Positions 57,562 to 64,000 of a stretch of 64,000 bases of DNA are shown here, piece by piece (the first letter of the stretch is position 1; the number at the start of each line of letters is the position of its first letter). This DNA comes from Planctomycetota bacterium. Lineage in GTDB: Bacteria; Planctomycetota; UBA1135; GCA-002686595. Both the position numbers and the translations under genes were made by a program. The notes below the pieces were generated by a model that was given only the letters and a program-made list of their open reading frames with translations, was not told the origin of the DNA and did no database searches. Location of the stretch: the NCBI GenBank assembly GCA_029259635.1, contig JAJDEU010000037.1, forward strand, positions 1-64,000, written 5' to 3'.

Positions 57562-59160
57562 CTAGCCCTCCCCATAACGCGGCCGCTCGATGCCCATCGT
57601 CTTCAAGCGGGAGGCCAGCGTTGCCGGGTGAATCCCGAGGAGCTTGGCCGCGCCGTGCTCGCCGGCGATCTTCCAGCGCGCGCGGTTCAAGGCCTCGAGC
57701 GTGTTCTCGCGCTCCAAGCGCTTGAGATCCGTCGCGGTGAGGAGCGGTCGTTCGACCTCTTGCTCGGCTTGCGCAGCGCGCTCCCGAGGTGTGCTCGACG
57801 GGACCTCAATCGTCATGCGCCCGTTCGCGGCCCCGATCAACGCGCGCTCGATGACGTTTTGCAGTTCGCGGATATTTCCGGGCCAACCGTAGGAGGTGAG
57901 CGCGCGAACGTCCGCCGATCGGAGCTTGGGTTTTTGTTTGTCGAGACCGAGGTAGCCCGTCTCGACAAAGTGCTGAGCGAGCAGAGCAATATCCTCCTGC
58001 CGCTCGCGCAGCGGAGGAATCCGAATCGGAAACACCGTCAATCGGTAGTAGAGGTCCTCGCGAAAGCGGCCAGCTTCAACCTCTTCTTTCAGGTTCCGGT
58101 TGGTCGCGGCAATCACACGCACGTCCACGGAGCTCTCGACATCCTCGCCGACACGCGAGAACTGGCCTTCCTGCAGAGCGCGCAACAGCTTGCCTTGCAG
58201 TTCGAGCGGAATTTCACCGACCTCATCGAGAAATAGTGTGCCGCTGTCGGCAACTTGAAAGCGACCCGCTCGATCGCGGATAGCGCCGGTGAACGAACCC
58301 TTCACGTGACCGAAGAACTCGCTCTCGAAAAGCTCGTGCGGAATCGAAGCGCAGTTGACGCGAACGAGCGGACACTTCGAACGATTACTGGCCGCGTGCA
58401 GAGCAGCGGCGATCAACTCCTTGCCGGTTCCCGACTCGCCTTCGATCAAGACCGTCGCTTCCGTCGGCGCGACGATCTGAACCTGATGCATGACCTGTCC
58501 GATTCCCGCGCTCTCACCGACGATGGCCCCGTGGGACTTCACGACTCGGATCTCTTCGCGTAAGTAGTCGCGCTCGAGCTCGAGCTGGCGACGGAGCTCC
58601 TCGACTTCTTCGAAAGCACGGCTGTTGGAGATCGCCGTCGCCGCGTGGTCGGCGTAGGTCCGCAGCCAACCGAACTCCTCGTGACTGATCCCTTCGCGGC
58701 TAAAGATCGCGAGTACGCCGAGCGTCTCCCCGCGAAAATTGAGTGGCTGCCCGGCGAAGCACTGGATTCCCTCGCGCTTCGCCCACTCCGGATCCGCTAG
58801 CCAACTCTGTGTGTCCGTGGCTTGAAGCAACAGAGCTTCACCGCTCTTCGCGACGCGTCCGACCTTGCGGACGCCGAGCGGGAAGCGCCGGTAGTGCCCG
58901 TCCATGTTCGACCAATCGATTGCGGGATCGATGCGAGATCCGCCGGCACTGGCCACAAGGTGCAAGCAGGCATCGCGCGCCGCGCACTCCGTAGCCATCG
59001 GACACTCGTCGCAAATGTCGCCCGGCCGAATCAACCAGATGCGCGCCAGTGCGACACCCGGCTCGCGGACGAGGTCGCCGACGATCTGGGTCAACACGTC
59101 GCAGGGCGAGAGCGCCTGAGCAACGTTCAACGCAGCCTGCTGAAGAGCTTCGACGTTCAT
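57562..59160 (-). CDS. Sigma-54-dependent activator with GAF domain
   Basis: The 532-residue regulator has a GAF sensor (about 1-185), linker coiled coil (185-210), AAA+ sigma-54 interaction domain (Walker A GESGTGKE 241-248, GSFTGA loop 288-293 in place of GAFTGA, Walker [10 protein letters not shown]) and a C-terminal Fis-type HTH ('[18 protein letters not shown]'). The GAF holds four cysteines (C50, C53, C59, C65), which could be a redox or metal sensor. It is divergent from the alpha/beta hydrolase gene, whose upstream region holds a sigma-54 promoter. The likely target is that hydrolase. Confidence 0.93.
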   Translation of the reverse strand: MNVEALQQAALNVAQALSPCDVLTQIVGDLVREPGVALARIWLIRPGDICDECPMATECAARDACLHLVASAGGSRIDPAIDWSNMDGHYRRFPLGVRKVGRVAKSGEALLLQATDTQSWLADPEWAKREGIQCFAGQPLNFRGETLGVLAIFSREGISHEEFGWLRTYADHAATAISNSRAFEEVEELRRQLELERDYLREEIRVVKSHGAIVGESAGIGQVMHQVQIVAPTEATVLIEGESGTGKELIAAALHAASNRSKCPLVRVNCASIPHELFESEFFGHVKGSFTGAIRDRAGRFQVADSGTLFLDEVGEIPLELQGKLLRALQEGQFSRVGEDVESSVDVRVIAATNRNLKEEVEAGRFREDLYYRLTVFPIRIPPLRERQEDIALLAQHFVETGYLGLDKQKPKLRSADVRALTSYGWPGNIRELQNVIERALIGAANGRMTIEVPSSTPRERAAQAEQEVERPLLTATDLKRLERENTLEALNRARWKIAGEHGAAKLLGIHPATLASRLKTMGIERPRYGEG

Positions 59161-59258
59161 GAAAGGAAAACTACTGACTTCTCAGGACATAGCTCGTCAC
59201 TTCTCATGTTTTTATGAAGTTTCACGAGCTCGTCAAAACGCACCGACTAGATCTAACC

Positions 59259-59283
59259 CTCTTCCTGCAAGTCACTTGAAGAG
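59259..59283. promoter_or_regulatory. Dyad in the sigma-54 regulator/hydrolase intergenic region
   Basis: CTCTTC (59259-59264) and GAAGAG (59278-59283) form an inverted repeat with an inner palindrome AAGTCACTT. Upstream, AGCTCGTCA occurs twice (around 59193 and 59227). These lie 15-110 bp ahead of the -24 element, where activator sites are expected; which, if any, is bound is unknown. Confidence 0.4.
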
Positions 59284-59297
59284 ATCTCGTGGAGGCA

Positions 59298-59313
59298 TGG
59301 CACGCCCGATGCG
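59298..59313 (+). promoter_or_regulatory. Sigma-54 (-24/-12) promoter
   Basis: TGGCACGCCCGATGCG matches the consensus TGGCACG-N4-TTGC closely, with GG and GC separated by exactly 10 bases. It lies 59 bp before the hydrolase ATG and is transcribed away from the sigma-54 activator gene. Confidence 0.75.
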
Positions 59314-59371
59314 TAAGCGGCGTCATCGGAACAACTTCCATCACAGAAACCAACAACCCACGGAAACCGCC

Positions 59372-60313
59372 ATGTTCACTCTAGCCAGTCTCGCCCTCCT
59401 CACCCCGCTCGCTCTCTCCCCCCCGAGTACGCCCTCGCCCTCAGCCGCTCCGAGCATTCGGTACGGCACCGAGTCCGTCGAAGGCCTCGACATCTTCTAC
59501 CGCGAGGCCGGCGACGCCGACGCGCCGCAAATCGTTCTGCTGCACGGCTTCCCAACTTCCTCGCACATGTTTCGCGACTTGATCCCCAAGCTCGCCCAAG
59601 ACTTTCACGTGATCGCGCCGGACTATCCCGGCTACGGCCTCAGCTCGGCGCCCAGCGTAGATGACTTCGAGTACAGCTTCGATCACTTCGCCACCATCGT
59701 CGACACCGTGCTCGAGCGCCGCGGCTTCGACAACTACGCGCTGTACGTCATGGACTACGGCGCACCGGTGGGCTTTCGCATCGCGGAAGCTCAGCCCGAG
59801 CGCGTCACCGGCCTGATCGTCCAGAACGGCAACGCCTACGACGAGGGCTTGCGCGAGTTCTGGGATCCGATCAAGACCTTTTGGGAGAGCGGAGCGGACA
59901 AGGATCGCGACGCGCTGCGCGGTCTCCTGACCCTCGACGCCACCAAGTGGCAGTTCCAGCACGGCACGCGTCACCCCGAGTACATCAATCCCGACAACTG
60001 GCTCGTCATCCAACCGCTGCTCGACCGCCCGGGTAACGACGCGATCCAACTCGCGATGTTCTACGACTACCGCACGAACGTTCCGCTCTACCCGCGCTGG
60101 CAGGCTTACTTCCGCGAGCACCAGCCGGCGACCCTGATCCTGTGGGGCAAGAACGATCCGATCTTCCCCGCCGAAGGCGCGCACCCCTACCTGCGTGATC
60201 TCCCGAAGGCCGAGCTCCACTTGCTCGACACGGGCCACTTCGCTCTGGAAGAAGACGGCGACAAGATGACTGCGCTGATCCGCCGCTTCTTGCTCTCCAA
60301 GCCAACCGAGTAG
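59372..60313 (+). CDS. Exported alpha/beta hydrolase (haloalkane dehalogenase/epoxide hydrolase-like)
   Basis: The 313-residue protein has a signal peptide (about 1-27) followed by an alpha/beta-hydrolase core. HGFPTSS (58-64) forms the oxyanion hole, MDYGAPVG (127-134) carries an Asp nucleophile D128, GKNDPIF the acid Asp, and TGHFALEE the catalytic His. An Asp nucleophile is typical of dehalogenases and epoxide hydrolases rather than esterases. It is controlled by the -24/-12 promoter at 59298. The ATG at 59372 begins the signal peptide. Substrate unknown. Confidence 0.87.
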   Translation: MFTLASLALLTPLALSPPSTPSPSAAPSIRYGTESVEGLDIFYREAGDADAPQIVLLHGFPTSSHMFRDLIPKLAQDFHVIAPDYPGYGLSSAPSVDDFEYSFDHFATIVDTVLERRGFDNYALYVMDYGAPVGFRIAEAQPERVTGLIVQNGNAYDEGLREFWDPIKTFWESGADKDRDALRGLLTLDATKWQFQHGTRHPEYINPDNWLVIQPLLDRPGNDAIQLAMFYDYRTNVPLYPRWQAYFREHQPATLILWGKNDPIFPAEGAHPYLRDLPKAELHLLDTGHFALEEDGDKMTALIRRFLLSKPTE

Positions 60314-60352
60314 CTCGAGAGTACGAGTCTCCTGCCCGCATCCAATAATCCT

Positions 60353-60383
60353 CGATGGGGCGAACCACGGTTTCGCCCCATCG
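60353..60383 (+). terminator. Strong stem-loop between hydrolase and PNPOx genes
   Basis: CGATGGGGCGAA (60353-60364) pairs perfectly with TTCGCCCCATCG (60372-60383) over a 7-base loop. No U-run follows, so it may be a partial terminator or a processing site inside an operon. Confidence 0.55.
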
Positions 60384-60420
60384 ACTCGATCGAACGGAAA
60401 AGTCCTTCTGGAGCCCAGCC

Positions 60421-60969
60421 ATGTCACGCAAATACACCGAACTCACCTTCACGCCCGCCGTCAAAGAAGCTCAAGAGCACTACGGCGCTCGCTCCTCAGC
60501 ATCGAAGGTCGAGTCCTGGGACATCGAAGACCAAAAAATGTCCGAGATCGAATCGAGCTTCATCGCGGGGCGCGACAACTTCTACATGGCGACGGTCAAT
60601 GAAGAGGGCTGGCCTTACCTGCAACATCGCGGCGGTCCGCCGGGCTTCCTCAAAGTCATCGACTGCCAGACCCTCGGCTTCGCGGACTATCGCGGCAACC
60701 GCCAGTACATCAGTGCCGGCAATCTTCGCCACGATGACCGAACCGCTCTATTCTTCATGGACTACGCCCACCGTCGCCGGCTCAAGATGATGGTTCGCAC
60801 CGAAAGCTTTGACGCCGCCGACCGACCCGACCTCGAGGGACTCAAGGATGAGGACTACGCGGCTCGAGTCGAGCGCTACGTCCTGTTCCACATCGCAGCC
60901 TTCGATTGGAACTGCCCGCAGCACATCACGCCTCGCTTCACCCAAGCCGAGTGGAACGCCATGACTTAG
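60421..60969 (+). CDS. Pyridoxamine 5'-phosphate oxidase-family flavoprotein
   Basis: The 182-residue protein has the split-barrel FMN-binding fold: 'FYMATVNEEGWPYLQHRGGP', GFADYRGNRQYIS and 'DDRTALFFMDYAHRRRLKMM' are typical of the general PNPOx-like group (COG3576-like) rather than of true PdxH. It may reduce or scavenge small oxidised compounds. It sits between the hydrolase and nitroreductase genes, same strand. Confidence 0.88.
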   Translation: MSRKYTELTFTPAVKEAQEHYGARSSASKVESWDIEDQKMSEIESSFIAGRDNFYMATVNEEGWPYLQHRGGPPGFLKVIDCQTLGFADYRGNRQYISAGNLRHDDRTALFFMDYAHRRRLKMMVRTESFDAADRPDLEGLKDEDYAARVERYVLFHIAAFDWNCPQHITPRFTQAEWNAMT

Positions 60970-61056
60970 GCCCTCAATCACGCGCCCGTCCGTTATTCTC
61001 CTCCAACCACAATCCAATCGCTCTCCTCTCGTAAGAGCGCCATTCCAGAAAATCTT

Positions 61057-61689
61057 ATGAATGTCTCAGAAGCTATCCAGTCCCGCAGGTCCACTCGCTA
61101 CCTCGATCCCACTCACAAGCTGACCGACGACGAGCTTCGCAAGCTCTTGTCCGCCTCCATGTTGGCGCCCAGCTCCTTCAACATGCAGAACCGACACGTC
61201 GTCGCCGTCGTGGATCAAGAGGTGAAGGACAAGCTCAAGGCTGCGGCGTGGAACCAAGACCACGTCGGCACAGCGTCCGCCGTACTCGTCTTCGCAGGAC
61301 GACTGAAAGCCCATCGCGCCACCGACCGTTTCCTCCGCGACGCCGCGAAGGAAGCCCGCGAAATGTTCGAGGCGATGATCCCGGACTTTTACGAAGGCAA
61401 GCTGGAGCTCCAGCGCGAAGAGGCCTGCCGCACCGTTGGTCTCGCCGCCATGGGCGTCATGTTGACCGCGCGCGAGCTCGGCTACGACTCCTGCCCCATG
61501 ATCGGCTTCGACCCCGTCCAAGTTTCGGAGATTCTGGGTCTCGACGAGGACCACCCGCCGCTCATGATGATGCCGATCGGTAAAGCGACAGCCGAGCCGC
61601 ACCCGCGCCTCGGCCTGCTCAACATGGAAGAGGTCGTCTCTCTCGACCACTTCGAGAACCGAGCCTTCACGGGCGAGATTGAGAACTAA
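61057..61689 (+). CDS. Nitroreductase-family flavoprotein
   Basis: The 210-residue protein has the FMN fold: 'AIQSRRSTRYLDPTHKLTDDEL' is the FMN-phosphate start, SSFNMQNRH the flavin contact, 'VGLAAMGVMLTARELGYDSCPM' the dimer helix, and 'PPLMMMPIGKA' the final strand. Possible activities are reduction of nitro or quinone compounds by NAD(P)H. It is the second nitroreductase fold in the window (the other, 37037-37726, is of a different branch). A rho-independent terminator follows. Confidence 0.9.
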   Translation: MNVSEAIQSRRSTRYLDPTHKLTDDELRKLLSASMLAPSSFNMQNRHVVAVVDQEVKDKLKAAAWNQDHVGTASAVLVFAGRLKAHRATDRFLRDAAKEAREMFEAMIPDFYEGKLELQREEACRTVGLAAMGVMLTARELGYDSCPMIGFDPVQVSEILGLDEDHPPLMMMPIGKATAEPHPRLGLLNMEEVVSLDHFENRAFTGEIEN

Positions 61690-61713
61690 CACTCGAATCT
61701 CAACCCCATTCCG

Positions 61714-61746
61714 AAAGCGGAGTCGCCCCCCCTGGCTCCGCTTTTT
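61714..61746 (+). terminator. Rho-independent terminator after nitroreductase
   Basis: AAAGCGGAG (61714-61722) pairs with CTCCGCTTT (61736-61744), and the T-run TTTTT (61742-61746) follows. It should end the hydrolase-PNPOx-nitroreductase transcript. Confidence 0.8.
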
Positions 61747-61777
61747 CGTGGGACGCGTACTCCGTAGGATTGCGCCG

Positions 61778-62311
61778 ATGAAGCTGGAGACCGAACGACT
61801 ACTTCTGCGCCGTTGGCAAGAATCCGATCGAGCCCCTTTCGCGAGCATGAGCGCGGACCCGCACGTGATGAGGCACTTCCCGGCCATGCTCGACCGCGAG
61901 AAGAGCGATGCTCTCATCGACCGATTGGAGAATCACTTCGAGACCCACGGCTTCGGGCTCTTCGCCGTCGAGCGCAGAGACACCACCGAATTCATCGGAA
62001 CGGTCGGCCTTCAAGTCGTCGGCTTCGACGCGCCCTTCACGCCCGCTGTTGAAGTGGGCTTGCGCATTGCCGCGAATCATCAGAACCAAGGCTTCGCAAC
62101 CGAAGCCGCCCGCGAAGTCCTTCGTTTCGCTTTCGAGGACATGTCCCTTACGCAGGTCATCTCCTTCACGGTCGCAGCCAACACGGCATCCCAAAGAGTC
62201 ATGCTAAAGATCGGTCTCCAAGCCGATCCCGCTCAGAACTTCGACCACCCCAATTTGCCCGAAGGCCACCCACTGCGCGCGCACGTGTTCTATTCGCTCC
62301 ATCGCGAATAA
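61778..62311 (+). CDS. GNAT-family N-acetyltransferase (RimJ/RimL-like)
   Basis: The 177-residue protein begins 'LETERLLLRRWQESDRAPFA' and has the acetyl-CoA loop 'RIAANHQNQGFATEAAREVL' (QxxGxA pattern) and the final helix 'TVAANTASQRVMLKIGLQA'. Closest to RimJ/RimL-type enzymes acting on small amines or protein N-termini. Start ATG at 61778, since the open frame before it includes the terminator. Confidence 0.9.
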   Translation: MKLETERLLLRRWQESDRAPFASMSADPHVMRHFPAMLDREKSDALIDRLENHFETHGFGLFAVERRDTTEFIGTVGLQVVGFDAPFTPAVEVGLRIAANHQNQGFATEAAREVLRFAFEDMSLTQVISFTVAANTASQRVMLKIGLQADPAQNFDHPNLPEGHPLRAHVFYSLHRE

Positions 62312-62446
62312 CGGATTTCTTATAAGTGGACCGAGCCATGGTTCCGCACACGCTTCGAATTTCGTGGAGGCGGCGTAACTTGATCATCAAGATTCACTAG
62401 TCGCCAAACGCAAGTAGGCCGCGCACCAAAGCTGACTGGACCGTCT

Positions 62447-63745
62447 ATGAATTTCCCTCCGCTCGCGCTCTTAATCATCGGAAGCTGGATCGCAGCGCCA
62501 CCGGCTCACGCCGTGGATTTCAGCACGCAAATCACGGACGCGACGACGGGCGAACCAATCGCCGGAGCGGTGCTCTGGAAGATCGAAGAGAGACTCACGC
62601 CCCTAACCGGCGAGTTTTGGTACTCCGAAAAGTTCACTTCGGATAGCGCCGGTCTCGTCACGGGATCTGAAGAGTTGAAAGGCGATTGGTGGTTCGTCGA
62701 TGCGAAAGGCTATGCGCCGCGAGCGTTTTCTAGTTCGGCCATCGACCCGACTATCGAACTTAACCGCGGGCGTGAAGTCACCCTGACTCTCGTCGATGTT
62801 TTTGACGAGCCTGTGCGCGGCGCGAAGCTCGGATGGTTCCTCGGCTGCGGCCATACACCGGACATTCGCAAGGGAGTGACCGATAAAAACGGTCGCGTCG
62901 TCCTGAGTGACTTTGACCCCGGCGAAGAAGGCGAGTGGTGGCCTTCGGGGAAGGGAGTTCGGTCGAACGACCTTGATCCGGAGTGGAATCAGGATCGAAC
63001 GCGGGGTGTGCTGCGTTGCTCGCCCGCTCCTCTCAGAGAAGGCCTAGTCGTCGGCTCGAACGGCGAACCACTTGTTGGCGTGTTCGTTGGTCAGCCCAAC
63101 AGTCACCGAGGTCCGTGGGCGCGGACCGACGACACAGGCTCGTTTCAATTGCTCGGAGCCGATGAATCCGAGGTCTGGGTTCGCAGTCCACAGGGCGAAG
63201 ATCTCGGATTTTTCCCGACAGCCATCCCGGGGCACCCCCGAGTCATTCGAGTTGAACAGCCGCGGACTCGCGATGCCAGCCTTCAACTCGCGGCGTACTC
63301 CACTGACTCCGGAAGCGGCGTGGCCATACCCCTAACTGTGATTCGCGTTCAGGACGGGTGGAATGAGACCTCTCAAACGAATTCCGAGGGCCGACTCACT
63401 CTGCCGCTGGCGAACGGGAGCTATCTCGTTCAGGTTGGCGGAGGGCTCGGAAGCCACGAACTCGTGGAACTTCGGGCGGAACTAGGAGCCGGAATGACGA
63501 GCACGATCGAAGCGCAATTGGTGCCGCGCCCCACCGTGCGAGTGAACCTCATGGGTCACAAGCCGAACGCGCCGATCATGCTCGCGACCAAAGACGAAGA
63601 GCGCGACATTTCGAACGAACTGGACTCGGTCTCGCTTCCGAGCGTTCCTTGCGTGATTTGGACCTCGTTCCCCAGCGGTCGCAAGTCCCATCGGGTTACG
63701 GCCGACGACCGACTACCGGGAGCTGTTATTCGCCTTACGCCGTAA
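62447..63745 (+). CDS. Secreted protein with carboxypeptidase-regulatory-like domains
   Basis: The 432-residue protein has a signal peptide ending PAHA (residues 1-22). Several beta-sandwich modules follow: 'ITDATTGEPIAGAVLWKI', 'TLVDVFDEPVRGAKLGW' and 'VVGSNGEPLVGVFVGQ' are the strand-turn signatures of carboxypeptidase-regulatory-like domains. It is related in design to the 1009-residue protein at 22150-25179. No enzyme motif is seen. Confidence 0.78.
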   Translation: MNFPPLALLIIGSWIAAPPAHAVDFSTQITDATTGEPIAGAVLWKIEERLTPLTGEFWYSEKFTSDSAGLVTGSEELKGDWWFVDAKGYAPRAFSSSAIDPTIELNRGREVTLTLVDVFDEPVRGAKLGWFLGCGHTPDIRKGVTDKNGRVVLSDFDPGEEGEWWPSGKGVRSNDLDPEWNQDRTRGVLRCSPAPLREGLVVGSNGEPLVGVFVGQPNSHRGPWARTDDTGSFQLLGADESEVWVRSPQGEDLGFFPTAIPGHPRVIRVEQPRTRDASLQLAAYSTDSGSGVAIPLTVIRVQDGWNETSQTNSEGRLTLPLANGSYLVQVGGGLGSHELVELRAELGAGMTSTIEAQLVPRPTVRVNLMGHKPNAPIMLATKDEERDISNELDSVSLPSVPCVIWTSFPSGRKSHRVTADDRLPGAVIRLTP

Positions 63746-63792
63746 GCGCCGAGGTTCATCCGAATCGATGACCTCGAACCCTTCATGCGGAA

Positions 63793-64000
63793 CTACGAGA
63801 TTGAATAGGCCTTTTTCAACCAGCCTTTGAGCTCGGCGTCGATCTCTTTCGCAGAGCTTAGGCGCACGCGGTGCGAACACATGGAGTTGAAGCTGCCGGA
63901 GGCTTCCAGGCGATCGGTGGTGGGCTCGCCTTTCATACAGAACCCAACGTCGATGCGAGTCGCGGTCGAGGGTTGGATAAGAGCGAACTGCTTGTTGCGA
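63793..64000 (-). CDS. DUF5655/DUF4287-like protein, C-terminal part (runs off the window)
   Basis: Reverse translation gives an open frame of 68 residues ending in a stop at 63793-63795; it continues past the window edge. The visible sequence 'FALIQPSTATRIDVGFCMKG' and the ending 'SAKEIDAELKGWLKKAYSIS' match the C-terminal portion of DUF5655-type proteins, which often accompany DUF4287 domains. No function is assigned. It converges on the preceding secreted-protein gene. Confidence 0.75.
   Translation of the reverse strand, partial: RNKQFALIQPSTATRIDVGFCMKGEPTTDRLEASGSFNSMCSHRVRLSSAKEIDAELKGWLKKAYSIS

Overview
The window is GC-rich, densely packed bacterial chromosome with no rRNA, tRNA, phage or CRISPR sequence that I could find. 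Lipid-A synthase (lpxB), lipobox-bearing lipoproteins, HEAT/TPR proteins, NPCBM and carboxypeptidase-regulatory-like secreted proteins, two adjacent GroELs and a TIGR03013-type sugar transferase together suggest a Gram-negative bacterium, most probably a planctomycete of a deep lineage. That assignment is an inference from gene content; no marker gene is present to prove it.

Layout. 0-15 kb: a JmjC/cupin protein, fumC-mdh of the TCA cycle, HEAT/TPR/VWA proteins, mnmA, yajC, a YraN-like nuclease, an exopolysaccharide-type sugar transferase and an NPCBM protein. 15-21 kb: a protein-folding locus, groEL-groEL-dnaJ-grpE plus a zinc ribbon protein, without groES or dnaK. 21-33 kb: a HAD phosphatase, a 1009-residue secreted beta-sandwich protein, trkH/trkA potassium uptake, a small kinase and an SGNH hydrolase starting back to back, and an ABC exporter. 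34-37 kb: an overlapping operon of lpxB, ECF sigma factor, anti-sigma factor and YbjQ. 37-49 kb: nitroreductase and glycosyltransferase, a terpenoid-cyclase-fold protein, an aldehyde dehydrogenase, a zinc-peptidase-like lipoprotein, lepB, two small unrecognised proteins, a sulfatase-fold membrane protein and a beta-propeller. 49-57 kb: ApaH, cytochrome c, Nudix, radical SAM and a BtuF/BtuC/BtuD-type importer. 57-62 kb: a sigma-54 activator with a Cys-rich GAF domain, divergent from an alpha/beta hydrolase that has a textbook -24/-12 promoter, followed by two flavoenzyme-like genes. 62-64 kb: GNAT, a secreted protein and a DUF5655-like fragment.

The most unusual sequence structure is a dispersed 166-bp element. 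It is almost entirely an imperfect palindrome, bounded on both sides by CTAG, with two complete copies, one cut by the window edge, one 43-bp deletion derivative and one possible remnant. In two cases the boundary TAG is the stop codon of the upstream gene. This looks like a MITE with YTAR target duplications that lands at gene ends and could act as a bidirectional hairpin in RNA. Other points for a second look are the chaperonin pair in which one copy has a changed substrate-binding residue, the sigma-54-controlled hydrolase/flavoenzyme locus, and a 34-codon ORF between a 3x15-bp repeat and a strong hairpin.
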